Assembly (NCBI RefSeq): GCF_037975245.1
Contig: NC_092582.1
Coordinates: forward strand, 24,528,077-24,592,076
DNA length: 64,000 bases
Direction of reading: 5' to 3'
Source of the DNA: Apostichopus japonicus
Lineage: Eukaryota; Echinodermata; Holothuroidea; Aspidochirotida; Stichopodidae
The position numbers and the translations under genes were made by a program. The notes beneath the pieces are model-generated. The model searched no databases. It was not told the DNA's origin and was given only the letters and a program-made list of their open reading frames with translations. Shown here piece by piece: positions 49,151 to 61,687 of this stretch; the first letter of the stretch is position 1; each line of letters begins with the position of its first letter.

Positions 49151-49829
49151 ATTTATAACAATTATAATACTCTAACAAACACTTGCTCTAATTATTGTTA
49201 TATTTAGACATTAATTATTAAATTACTTCCTGCTTAAACCATTTATTAATTTTACTTTCTCTCTGTTAAGTTCATTTCTTTCGTTCCTCATATTCTATAT
49301 TATGAATTAATCTTTGATATTACTCACGCGTAATACAGTAAGTATTAGAAGAATATTGTTGAATGTTATCATAATAACTATGACTGGCTGTCTACCGTTA
49401 TACCATTGATTGTGTTACTCAAAATCATACTAAAACACTGTCTTAGACATTACTAAATAACAATGACATGTTTTGTTTTTAAATCCAGTTCTTTGTTCCA
49501 TTATTATGATTTCTAATCATGTTTCTTTGAATACAATAGGAACACGTGACTTTGACGTATAATAGTAAGATTTTAACATTATAGTAACGAAGATAATGTT
49601 CTGTATAATTAACATGAACCTTAAATGCGATGATCGGCTTACTGTATTACGCGTGAGTAATATCAAAGATTAATTCATAATATAGAATATGAGGAACGAA
49701 AGAAATGAACTAAACAGAGAGAAAGTAAAATTAATAAATGGTTTAAGCAGGAAGTAATTTAATAATTAATGTCTAAATATAACAATAATTAGAGCAAGTG
49801 TTTGTTAGAGTCTTATAATTGTTCTAAAT
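49151..49829. repeat. Large inverted repeat, 192-bp arms and 295-bp spacer
   Basis: Left arm 49151-49342 and right arm 49638-49829 are nearly perfect reverse complements, for example TACTCACGCGTAATACAGTA against TACTGTATTACGCGTGAGTA. The few differences (such as one base in TAGAGTATTATAAT/TAGAGTCTTATAAT) suggest recent origin or gene conversion. The ends do not look like a known transposon terminus and no target duplication was seen. It could be a fold-back element or an inverted duplication. Confidence 0.93.
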
Positions 49830-51925
49830 ACATAACTTTCATTATCCTCGTTATTTTGCTTCTTCTTATTAATGGTGCTGGTTGATAATTAATGAATATT
49901 CATGATCTCTTCATTGTAATTCATTTTTCGTCGTATTTGCTTTAACCCAATTGGATATTATGAAGCCATAAAGTTTACCAATATAACCCAGCCCTGTCAC
50001 GCAAAACTGCATATATTTACATAACTACAAAGTTAAACACAGATTAACAGATAAATATGGAAGAAATCACTGCGTTGCAGTATCTGTTTATGATATTAGA
50101 TTATTTCCATGGAAATAATTATTCCTTTATTTTGTAATTGTTCTTGGTATCTTCGATCTTTCTGTATGCTTGTACAAATATATAATTTTTGCAACCAAAC
50201 ATACTTGTTCCCTTTGAGGCGAACCTGGTCTCTCATTATGATACAATTACAACATATTCATCCCATTTATCTGTTACTATATCATAAGTTCATATCGTAG
50301 AATCTTATAATGAAATGATTGATATGTATTGATATTGTAATGTCAATGGAAGCAATAAAAGAAAACTAATCAGAGAAATATTGTCAACAGTGTTATCTCT
50401 GTGTAACATGTAGTCTATGTACTACCTTGTAATTTCAACATACTGTCCTGCATCAAGGTCACACAGAAGGTTACGGCTGCTATAGAGTAACTCCCCTGAA
50501 AAAAAAACAGGTGAGGCTGGTAAAGTTGAGGTTGGGATCAAGAAATTCTTGTCCTAATAAAAGTGCTGATATCGCTATGTGTGCCTTAAATTTAAACTTT
50601 CTCTTCAAGTTCATCTCAACATTTTCTAGCAACAGGTGCTTTTTGAAAGATTACAAGCTTCCAGCTTATTACCAAATATTCAAGAGCGTGTCATAAAATG
50701 ATCTTAAAGTATATTGCTCAATGTGGCACACAGTGACCATTATCTGATATTATAGCGTATTTTGAGCCATAACTGAATCATCTCCATGCATGATTTTAAA
50801 CTGTTTTAAATTTTCCTTGTTTTATTCTTAAAGGAATATAATTTCACTCATCGTCCCCATACGAGGATTTCTCCTTGTCAACGTTCAATGTGTTGACATT
50901 TGGCGTCTCTGCACGCGTGAGGGAGGGGGAGGGGTTGTTCCTTGTGGATTCCCTTCATTATATTAACCTTAACTCGAGATGAACTTCCTCATTGAATTTC
51001 ATCATGTAAATTAATAAATTAATAAACTGGTATATTAATGACACCGATACCCCTGGCCACTCTATATTCTTACTGAAAGTTCTCCCGTACAATGTCCTTT
51101 CCCTTCCCCGTTCGTCCTTAACTGCACTGGATACCACGTGTGTCTGTTTCTATGGATTGACAACGTCATAATGCTTATAAATATATGCTAACATATTTTG
51201 GAGGTCTTCGTTAGGTAACACTTTGTCACGCCTGTCTGCTGGGTTTTGCTTAAACTGTACCCTAAAACGCAAACGAACGTAAATTAGCTGAGAATGTTTA
51301 TTAATAAATCGATGACGATATCCGATTCTATTCTATTTTATAATTTTCTTTCGTGAATTTGAAGGTTTGCTTCACAGACTTGTTTCAACATAGATTTCAA
51401 TCCTTTCTTGTTTTCACTCTCTTTGACTCAGTTTCGAAAGGTCGCAAACATTGACCTATATTGATGTCTGGCAGTAATATAAATGGCTTATTTCATCCTT
51501 CATGCTGTGATTTTGTGGTCTTGCAGTAAAAGAGATATATCGTCTCGTTAACACCGCGGTTTATGATATACCGCAAGTTGATATATTGTGGCAATTCATC
51601 CTAAGCAAGAGATAGTATCAGATTGATACAAAGTTCAGTGATGGGGTAATGATTGTTCCTTGCTTTACGTGTTTAATTATTCAACTTACTGGTAGTAATA
51701 AAACAAAACACACATCAAAGTTCAAAATAGGAAAGGGAAGAGGGAGGGATGGCTGTAAATCTGGACACACTAGCATATATGACGTCATGATCAATTGTTG
51801 GTGCGTAAGATATGCATCACCACATATATCATGTAAGACTGGACTGGAGGGGGGGGGGGGGGGCTGGGGTTGGCGTGGATAAGTTACATTATTTAGGTTG
51901 TACTGAGGTCACATGTGGTTCAATA
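49830..51925. other. Intergenic region
   Basis: Short frames only (50109-50300 and 50511-50696), lacking splice context. A CRE octamer is at 51780 and a G-run at 51850-51863. Confidence 0.5.
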
Positions 51926-51931
51926 TCTTAC

Positions 51932-52045
51932 CATGAACATTGCCTTGCCAAAGTCAAATATCAATGAAGCAATTATAGCTCCTATTTTGCCGGAAGACAT
52001 TGTTTTCCAAGGTAAATATATTACGTAAAACGACAGTCGATCCAT
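51932..52045 (-). CDS. Possible first coding exon, membrane-segment protein start
   Basis: On the minus strand an ATG in a strong context (A at -3, G at +4) opens 38 codons that end exactly at a consensus donor, ATG/GTAAGA, in phase 0. The residues begin MDRLSFYVIYLPWKTMSSGK and continue with a hydrophobic stretch IGAIIASLIF, which could be a signal anchor. No downstream exon was identified on this strand. Unrecognised. Confidence 0.25.
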
Positions 52046-54211
52046 TGTGAGAGTGAAGCAGGAGCGGGATTTGTGTGGAAGGCTAATGTGACCGGAACGA
52101 TGGTAAAACCTGATCATGTTTAGTTAACGTACGGATGAAAATAATTTAACATTTAATGACACTTTAAGTAGCATGTTTGTGTGTAAAAGTGTAACTTCAA
52201 TCTTTCTGACCAAGCCATGTAATGTTAACTTCTATAATAATACTATCAATATATCTAACCATGTGACTGTGGCTGTCAACCTGCTGATAAGAAAGAAACT
52301 ATTATGACCAATAATACACGATAAAATACATTTGTGTTATCTAACACACAAAACCGTGTTATCTTTTTTCTTCTTCATATACAAGCCTTCGCTCTGCATA
52401 TATTATAACATCGTTTAATAATATCTTAATTACCTGAACTTACTTTGAAGCAAACGTCAGCCATGAAAAGAAATTTGCTTTGTTTGTTAACATTAAAGCA
52501 GCCGTATTTCGACTTATCAAGAATATAACCCAAACATTCAGACTATTCAAAATTAGATTGCAATTAATCAAATTAAGGTATTTTGTTTTAAGTCGGTTAA
52601 TGAGAGTTATCAATTAAGTAAATAAAGCTTGCAATCTGTCGTCACCCAGATATTTTTCTAATTAATCCTTTGAAGAACTAAAGATGAACTAGAAATATCC
52701 AAACTTTAATTTAACTGTTAGCTTGAATTAATCCTTACAATTTTAACGAACTAGACTAGCAAAGTTAACCATTTCTCTGCACTGGTTTTAACAATACCAG
52801 CAGTGGTCTTTGCACAGTTCTTATTCATCTGTATGCAAAGAGTACGAGCGCCCTCTAAAATAATAAAGTTTGCATCACCCAGGAGAAGGACACGACTATC
52901 TTCTGGTTGTAACAAAGTTGTCGTAAGATGAAGAATGTGGATTACGGTCAGGATAGTCAGAGTGAGGATGTAGGATTATTTAGATCATCCATGTTTATTT
53001 GAGATTAGAAGGGCCGCCCTGAAGTTCGTTAGTTGTTGATGTTTACAATAATGAATATTCAAATAACATAATGATATAAATATTAAACATCAAGAGAAAC
53101 AAAGGTGGAAACAGAGTAATGTACAGCTTACTACCGTAAAAGCTCTTTCCATACCTTGGAGGTTGGAGGCGGGGTACTTGTGAGAGATAATAACCAATTT
53201 GATTTCGTTAACGTTTGGAATACAACTATACATTTACAGGCTGAATTTAGTTATAGCTAAACCATTCATTTGAACGATATGTTTATGATGGTAGTTTAAG
53301 GCCAAACTTGTTTTTATGTACATAATTTCAACAGGATGGCTATCGAAATATTGCTCGCTATGGACGTATGGCATGTATAGATACAAACAATTATTCCGGT
53401 TAATTAGTCCATAATCTAGCATTTTGAACGATAAGCCTGCATAGTCGGTCGAAAAACCTTGATTAACAATGATAAACGCCGATAATTTACCAGACAATCG
53501 GTCTAATTTTTAACCGATAATCCAATTTTATTGCCTATAAGCTTTCATTTCCAGTTGTAAAACATGAAGTACCGGTTCAAAACAAGACCGGCATTGAGCA
53601 ATGATCAAATTTTTTCGACATAATCAAAACTGGAATATATCATTAGTGGGTATTTTGTTTTGCCATACACGTGATCAGGAATGCGACAAACATCCGGTAA
53701 GATTAGCATTACAATACGAGTAAATCCCATTCTGAATGAGAAAAACCCGCAGGTGGCTTTAGCTTTGTGAACAATCCAGGTCATACAGTATTGTATTAAG
53801 TTATAGCTTGAATAGGCTCGTTGCTCGTGCATACAATCCAACATAAGCAATTGGACGTACAGGGACTGCTGGTGATAGTGTAACCATCTAGTTAAATAAT
53901 ATTTACTTCGAAGGCATAAATTAAAAGACACTGCAACCTTCTCATCGTGCTCTACATCCATGGAAATGTTTGTGCAAATTATTCTCGTTGGATCAATATC
54001 CCAGGATATTACCTTGTGAATATTTTGCAATGATTTCGTAATCCAAAGTGATGTGCCATGAATTCAGGATCAATAGTTTTCAGAGACCTTCACCTTTTCG
54101 TGGGCTGAGAAAATGATTTCTTATGGATGAGGATTTAAGTTTTCGAGAGGATCACTTAGTTTGTATATCTGGATACACTTTAAACTATAGCATAACGATA
54201 ATTCTTATCAG
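52046..54211. other. Region with minus-strand open frames of unclear status
   Basis: The minus strand shows frames at 53605-54030 (about 150 codons counting upstream to the previous stop) and 53234-53497 (about 87 codons), with another at 54502-54771 just outside. They are longer and closer together than other non-repeat frames in the window. No family motif was recognised and the first lacks an early ATG. Confidence 0.35.
53605..54060 (-). pseudogene. Unrecognised open frame, possibly a decayed coding region
   Basis: About 150 codons without a stop, the longest frame in the window not explained by a tandem repeat. The first in-frame ATG is about 30 codons into it (MDVEHDEKV). There is no signal peptide or family motif I can name. 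It may be a chance frame in AT-rich DNA, a single exon, or the remnant of a gene or transposon. Confidence 0.15.
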
Positions 54212-54318
54212 GTGGTGGAGTTTGTAGGTAATTCTACCTTCCGGACTTCCCGAAAGCTTTGGAGATTAACAGATATTGGAAGACAAAGTATTGTCCCGTT
54301 GACCCCTCATCAACTCAT
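54212..54318 (+). other. Possible exon, paralogous to 57730-57773
   Basis: Acceptor-like ATTCTTATCAG and donor-like CAT/GTGAGT enclose 107 nt with an open frame VVEFVGNSTFRTSRKLW, then RLTDIGRQ and IVPLTPHQL. Its 3' end (ATTGTCCCGTTGACCCCTC to GTGAGTACAC) resembles 57750-57785. No family recognised. Confidence 0.2.
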
Positions 54319-54779
54319 GTGAGTACACATTCCAATTGAAAATATTTGTTAATATTAATAAACTGGAATAAACGGTACTAGGTTAAACGCGAACAACAAT
54401 TTACTTCTCAAAGTCAAAGACATATAGGTTATCGTCACATCAACAACCAGAAACACAACCCAGAATTAAAAAAACTTGAACTAGGCCAGCTTGAAATTTC
54501 TTCAAAAAAGAAGCAACTTATAATGACATTTGTTATAAGTAAGTTTAATAATACCAGAAAACGTATCCCTTGATGTAAACAATAACATGGCAGTAGCTGT
54601 TAATTTAAAAAAGGATAGATGATAAATTTCAATCGCCTTTCCTGATATATCGATCGGAGAGGAAACAAACATACCGCTGATACCGGTCAAAAAGTAAAAT
54701 AGCAGCTTAACAATTGACAGGCTAAATTGTTCATGGTTAAAATAATGTTTTGAACATCCTCCGATGGTCAATCACCACC

Positions 54780-55186
54780 CCAGTCTACCCCCCCCCCCAA
54801 TAAAAAAGGTGCATTGTGTAAGACAATAGTCCTTGACTTTCTTGATAGAGACGAAACTATTAAGTGCAGTCATTGTCTATCATTTGTTTTGAAAACACAG
54901 AACCCCAAAAATACACATTCAACTGTGACTGATTCATTTGCATAATTAAAGTAAATTAGTCATTATTTCCATAACAATCGTTTCTTGTTAACTAAATCAG
55001 AGCCAAACCTAACTTGATATTACAACCGATTTAAACTAAGTATCAAAAAAACCTTGTCACGCTAATGCATCAATTAATCGCCGTTCATTGTTTCAAGGGA
55101 GTTAAGTACCTTCCGTCAATAGTTTGGTCTAAATATTCTCTTCACTAATGGAAATTAGAAACTTTCTGCATGAAGATATAATATCC
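54780..55186. other. AT-rich spacer
   Basis: A C-run at 54788-54797; otherwise nothing recognised. Confidence 0.5.
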
Positions 55187-55194
55187 AGCCTAGC

Positions 55195-56712
55195 CAGCGA
55201 CGTAGCCAGGAATTTGAAAGGGGGGGGGAGCACTTTTTACGATTGATATGGATTTCAAAGTTGTAGGCACAACTATCTGAGCGGAGCGCCACCATCGGTT
55301 GGCGGGGGAGCGTACAAGAAAATTTTTGGTTTTAAAAACCCCCCCTCCCCCAGATGGCCGGAAACGGCCCTTCCCGAGTGTTCATTCTGGTTCCCTGGCC
55401 TCTTGCTAACTTGAGACACCTCATTCAATATCACTTTTAAACCCCAAAAAACAAAAGAGTTAAAATAGTACGTAATTCAATACTACATAATGTATATATT
55501 TAAAATTAGCAAGGTACATGTACAGAGTAGTCTTACATTTCAACTTCTGATAATTGTATATACAAAGATAGGCCAGAAATGTCTTTGATACAACTATAGC
55601 CAGTACTTGTCTTTGATACAACTGTAGCTAGTAAATGTTTAAGTAAGCCTAATAAGAGAAGGCGAGAGATATCCGACGATTGCCATATGATGCAAATTTC
55701 TCAACTGTTTTCTCAACTGAAATATTATTTGCGTAAACGGGTTCTTAACTAGATGTTACTACTGACAAGATCGGAATCTAGTCCTTTTCGGCGGGTAGAG
55801 TGTTGATCGAAACGACACGCGATAGAAATGACAGCCTAGATGACAGAAAAATAGGTCACCAATAATTTGGCCATATTCTTGCTACGTTCATTTCAATAGT
55901 TTTTCCTGTCTAGAATCTTAAACTCGTCCAGCAAGCTTATGGATTTGAATTATGGGTGTATTTAAAAATAAAGGTAACTTGCACAAAAATGTGTAGGCCC
56001 GGGCCTGCAGTGCTACATACTGGCTACGCCCCTAATCATATGATATCTTATTATCAGCAGATTTTGCTTCCTGTTTGAATTCTTTTACATGTTCTTATAC
56101 GTAATATATCAGAAAGACAAACATAGTGCCCTTTTACAATTTTTCCAGTAGGATGATTCTTGTTTATTGTCCAATGTCTGGACTTTAATACATTTGACGA
56201 ACTTAACTGATGGACATTATAAACTTTCATATTTTGTAATATAGCCAGATATGCAGTGGTCTAAAAAAATATCGTTATCGCAGTGTATTAGCAGTGTAAT
56301 AATTATTTATAGGAAGTGCGTATCACGATTGCTAGCTTAGCTTCATAACATGCTGTTCGTGCAACAACTCAACGAATCAAAGAAAGGATGAGAACGAACG
56401 TTGTCGACGTTGTTGTGCATACGGTTCGTGACATAAGGCAATATGTATGTTATTACGCTGTGGCCAACTGTAGGCTTGTAATAGGCTATAGGCTAAATTT
56501 AGCTAATTGCATCTGCCAAACTGAGTAAGTAGTTCAATCAGTAGGCGGGAATGTTTCTACGATTATAATCGAGTTAACGGTGCTGACGAGTATTCAAGAT
56601 CAAAAGAGCACTGAAAAAATACCATGCTAAAAAACGACAGTTTTTAAACATTTTTTCGAAACTGAAAGGGGGGAGCGGTCGCTCCCCCTGCTCCCCCCTG
56701 GCTACGTCCCTG
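55195..56712. mobile_element. 1.5-kb hAT element with perfect 8-bp target duplication
   Basis: AGCCTAGC flanks it directly at 55187-55194 and 56713-56720. Ends are CAGCGACGTAGCCAGG and, inverted on the right, CAGGGACGTAGCCAGG. G- and C-rich stretches sit just inside both ends. A module near 55279-55320 is the inverse of the TTCTTGTACGCTCCGCGCCA module of the elements at 37692-39625, so they are related. A further end-like GGCTACGCCCCTAA near 56020 hints at an internal or older insertion. No transposase frame: non-autonomous. Confidence 0.9.
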
Positions 56713-56720
56713 AGCCTAGC

Positions 56721-59515
56721 ACAATTATGTTTCTAAAGTTGATTTTCATTTGATATGTTTAAAGCACCACTGTAGTTAATACCTACCTTTATTTTTTCCC
56801 TTTTCTCTTCGAAATTTCTTGACCAACCTTCATAATTCCTTTAATTATCAAAATTGATTATGCCACCATTGAATATAAATTGCTGTCATGGTTAAAATAG
56901 AAATCCCCAAGTTGATTTTTAATAGCACAATCATAAAGTAATTTTTGATTTTTTTTAAATCCATTTACAGGGATTAAACAGCAACCATTAACGCATGCGC
57001 GAATTAAAGGACATTTCCCCTTCTTTGCTCACACTGCTTCTTAAGAATTTGATATATTGTTGATGTAATATGATCGATCCATCGATAATATGACCTTGTT
57101 GAAGTATCAAACTTATTTGCAAATCAATATGAGAGATATCCCTATCAACAGTGTTCCATCAGCGTTATCTATATAAAACAGAACATACAGATCTAAGCGT
57201 AGCTGAGTTACCGTATCCCAGTTCAGACTTTTATAGGCTTGTAACCACTGAATTTAGTTGACAGTGGTAAATGTCGAACGTTATTTCCATTGTGATGATG
57301 ACAGCAATTAAAATGATTTACATCCTGTTACGTTTAATTAATTTAATTTACCTTTTTAATGATGATATTATTATTTTTAGATGTTAAGCTCATCGTGCAT
57401 CAAGCAAACTTATGTCGGCCGTATTTTCACAGCGTTGTAAATCTACAGAAAGTTCGTTCAAAGTCTTCTCGCTGGAACCTTCGGTTCTATTTCGTTTACG
57501 TAACTCAATATAATGACGGCTATTGCGAGCTCATCACCAAGACTAAAGGTGTTGCAGCACTTTAGGGAGAGCGTGACTGCTGGTGAAAGATGATTGTATA
57601 GAGCTCTCAATGGTATCAGTTTGACGTCATATTATCTGCATACTTTATAGTCTTCGCTTCCGAATTCTTCTTTCCTTTTCGTACGTATTTTGTTTATTTT
57701 TGGAAATGTCTTGATAAATTCGCGACATTATGGAAGGGTCGTCAAACCACTGTCCCGTTGACCTCCTCCTTATGTAAGTACACTCGTTTATTAAATTACT
57801 TTAAAAACAGTAAGTCATAAACTACAGGCTTCATACTTGAAAGAAATTGTTACTTTTTGAACTTTTCATTCTCATCCCAAATAGCGTAGGAATAATTGTG
57901 GACTGGTACATGGTTTTGTCCAATAGACCTATAATAGTTGTAAGTAATGTTTAAGGATACTTTTACAACTAAAGATAAAGCTATTTCCTCGGGTGTTAAT
58001 TACAGCCAACGCTGTGCAACAACGAAGTAATATTATAATCTGTGGATAGAAAACCTCATGATGATATTTGATATTTGTGATCTCATTAACACTATCATTT
58101 GATATGCTGCCCTCTATCCCTTTCACTGTTATACAACCAAAATGAAAGACACGATCGTGACTCATTATCTTACCAAATCATCACAATTGACCTTTAATAT
58201 TTGCAATCATATAAAATAGTAAACCTATTTATTATCACTGGCTTATCTAACTAAACACTTATAAGGTAAGATCAACTATAGGCCCCATTAAACATCAAGT
58301 AATATTGTCCGTCAGATAATCAGTGTCTGTTCGCGATGTTTGTTTGCTCTTCAATAACAAAGCCAGAGGGGCGACGATACAAGGGTTGGTATGGGCGTCA
58401 TAGACATACCTCCATACCTAAAACTGTTGCCTTCAAAAAGTGATAATAGGTATACTTGTGCTACCGTCGAGTCAAAGGTACCCCTCCCCCTATTCATAAA
58501 GTTTGTGCCACTGTTCGCGTATAGTTGTCCACGCGATAAAGAAAGGTCATAATTTGTTACTTGTCATTATTTGAAAAACAGCAAATTCGTCAATTTGATC
58601 CTTTTCGTCCAGATGTAACGTTAGAATCACTCGAAATCTCGAGGGGGGAAAAATACAAATTTGTCGCGTTGTCCTTTCAGAACCACCGTATATTTGTCAT
58701 CAGTGTTTAAATACGAATTTATGTTAATGTTCAAGAGAGAGGACAATGAATGGGAGATGAGAGAGTTCAACTGTTCTTGTAGTTAATGTGGTTAGATGTA
58801 CGTGTATATTGTATATCGTCAAAGCATTCCAGCACGCACGTTACGATAAACTGATTTGTGATTTTTAAATATCAACTTAACTGTTGTTACCGAGAAAAGT
58901 GAGTTTTGTCATGGCAATTAGAAAGAAAGTGCTCTTTTGTTTGAAAATATTCAAGAACTGGCATTTGCGGTAGAGAATTCACGGAGGGTCCGTTTGGTCG
59001 GAGCGTTTAAAGTAATACTGTGGTTGCCCCATTAAAAGTCACAAGTCCCACAGCTTTTAGAAGTTTGTGAGTCCACCCCCCCCCCCACGACCCACCAAAA
59101 TTAAACCCCCATGTTCCACCATGATGGATCCATAGTTTCGGATTTACCAAACATTAAACAACAGCGTGTCATGGCAATGGTTGGTGTTTTTCCACTGCAA
59201 ATAGATGTATGGATTTTAAGATATTTCTATGTTATTATTTGACATATGATAAATATAGTAACGTAGATAGTTTTATTTCAGTCAGTGTGTGGATACACGT
59301 TAAACAGGACAATATGTTGTTTGATACATAAATATCGTAATAATTCCAAACCTGACTACTGCTATACTGTTTAAAGATCATCGGTGTTACGTTCAAACGA
59401 GGTTAATATTAATTTAAAGTAGAATATATTCTACTGTGTTTATAATGTTTAAATATGATCGATAGATAACTTTTTTGATTGTGTTACTTATATCTTTTTT
59501 GAAATAATTGGAGTC
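56721..59515. other. Intergenic region
   Basis: A 57359-57565 frame follows an acceptor-like TATTATTTTTAG and ends in a stop, so it might be a terminal exon, but no family was recognised. A CRE octamer is at 57622 and a C-run at 59077. Nothing else. Confidence 0.4.
57730..57773 (+). other. Possible short first exon
   Basis: An ATG with A at -3 and G at +4 opens MEGSSNHCPVDLLL and is cut by AT/GTAAGT. The segment from CTGTCCCGTTGACC to GTAAGTACAC matches the end of 54212-54318, where the ATG is replaced by TTG. Either a duplicated exon or a shared repeat. Confidence 0.15.
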
Positions 59516-59520
59516 AGGGT

Positions 59521-59626
59521 TTTGTTTCTTCCGGAAGAAACCTATTTCTTCCGGGGACGTGGAAGAAACTGGAAGAAACCTGTTTCTTCCGTGTTTCTTC
59601 CAGTTTCTTCCGGAAGAAACTGGAAG
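59521..59626. repeat. Palindrome cluster of CTTCCAGTTTCTTCC/GGAAGAAACTGGAAG
   Basis: 59597-59626 is a perfect 30-bp palindrome (half-site CTTCCAGTTTCTTCC). TTTCTTCCGGAAGAAA also occurs at 59525-59540, with single half-sites between. It can form nested hairpins. Confidence 0.95.
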
Positions 59627-59735
59627 GTCGTTTGAGTTATATACTTTACTGTGTTAGGTCGATTGAGTTAGATAATTTACTGTGTTAGGTCGGTTGAGTT
59701 GTATACTTTTCTGTGTTTGGTCGATTTACAATGCG
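59627..59735. repeat. ~35-bp tandem repeat, 3 copies
   Basis: Units carry GGTCGATTGAGTTAGATA, then a short tract and TTTACTGTGTTA. It directly adjoins the palindrome cluster. Confidence 0.88.
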
Positions 59736-59999
59736 AGTAGTTCTTATACTGATTTAGTATATTACTAGAACTAATTCTATTTTGTTTTCTCTCTTCTAAT
59801 AAATTCCACGATCCGACAAATACTATCATGAACCATAAACTATCTTTACAAATTGCCCTCAGTTTGACATACTATATGATGGTGCTTATGATGGTTATGT
59901 AAATATTGAATGAATATTAATCTTACGTTATCAAATTGTCAATAAAACCACCCTCCTTATAGGAGGGTCATATAAGCAGAATGAAGTCTGATCCAATAA

Positions 60000-60200
60000 C
60001 CCAGTGAGTAAATGTCAGCACAAAGTTCACAAAACTTGTTCATGACTTTGCGTAAATATATCTTTATTGCTTAATATGAGAATATATGGTGATCAAGTAG
60101 GCTATAAATTAGTCAGCTGAAAATGATTAACCAATCAGAGACAAGCAGATTTGATATAGTCGCTGATAATATTTACCTATATGACATTGATCGAACAAGT
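60000..60200. repeat. Dispersed repeat pair, copy 1
   Basis: Shares AACAAAGTTCACA-like and CCAATCAGAG-CAAGCAGA blocks, in order and similar spacing, with 63100-63290. Confidence 0.6.
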
Positions 60201-61568
60201 CACCCTCGGTACGTTTATTTTATTGAAAAACTGTAAATTGGTACCTGGTACAAGGCACCGTGGATCCGGAAGGGGGGGGGGGGGGTTACAAGTAGTTATT
60301 TGCAAATCCTTCCGTTTAGACCAAATTATAGACCTCATTTATATTCAAATAACTATGCCTCAGAATACCATATTTCACGTCTAGAATGTTACTATTCTGG
60401 GTGGCCTTTTCCAAATCCTGAATTCACCCGGGCCGATTGACATCCTTTACATATTACACTTGAAATTACAATAAAAGTTATCAGTATTTGTCTCTAAACA
60501 TGCTAGAGTAGTCGAATAATGGTCACACATATATATTATGCATTGCTCTGCTACCCTAACATCATTCCCTAATTTGACACATTATATTGTCTATTTAGTC
60601 CATTATTACTGTCTTGACAGGCTTTGATTCCTTGTAAAACATTTATTAACTTTAAACTATTGAAATGCTTCCGTTCATTAAAATCCTGTTCAGAATAAAA
60701 GAGAAAAAGAGCAAATAGTTTGAGACTGGAACTGGACTGATCTGCTTTACAAATCTAGAAGTGTGTCTAGCTTGATCAATTGTAACTTTATTTTCAATAT
60801 GATGTAAATATTCAGTTTAATTGTAGTCCCATTGTAACATGTACATCATGAGTCATTGTTACTCATCATTTCTGATATTATATTACTACCCTATGTATTT
60901 CATACAGTGATTTATTGTAACATATTAACACGAGCAACGTCACTCTTACATTATTACCAGAGATTTCGTATAGCGCTTGTACGCTCGATATCCTTCTGCG
61001 TAGCAGCAACGTTATTGAAGTACTAGAAAAAACTAACTTGTCCAAAACAAATATAATGTGTGTGCTAACTACAAATATATTGGGCTAATATCGATATTCG
61101 TTATACCCATTTTCTTGTAAAATATAATATTTCCCTCAATACGTTATTTACTAAACGACTCAATTGAAGATAGGTGACAATGTGTAGTTTGTAAACTACG
61201 TATAAAATGAAACTATAGCGTAAACGAATTTACAAGAAACTGTTTCAACGACATGATAAATAGTTGAACACAGCATGAACACATGTTCTGGAGGAATAGA
61301 AGTGGAATAAAAGATGAATATGATATATAAAAAAAAATAATGTAAAGTTGGAAGTACGTTGTGACTAATCCAAATGGTTTCAAGTTTCTAGATCTGCTGT
61401 AAATCTTTATTTTAGAGGGCGCTCGATATTTTCCCTAGATCAGTCTCTGCGCGGAAATTCTTTCGGAAATATCTACGTTGCTCCTAAAATCTTTGCTTTT
61501 TGTTGCTGCTGTTGTTGTTGAATTTTCTTCCACAGAAATTAAACTAATGAGTGCGGTAACGAGCATTA

Positions 61569-61687
61569 AAACTGCTGTTGGTGTTAAATATAATCTGATG
61601 GTGTCATATATACAGGAACTAGCTTTAACCTGCTGTTATTGGTAAATATGATCTGATAGTGTCATATATAACACAAACCAGCTCTAT
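61569..61687. repeat. ~58-bp direct duplication
   Basis: The CTGCTGTT...TCTGATGGTGTCATATATA unit is repeated with about 85% agreement by eye. Confidence 0.8.

Noticed and set aside
57359-57565. 68-codon frame after an acceptor-like site
   Set aside because: The frame has no family similarity I can name and no upstream partner exon; kept only as a note in the region entry.
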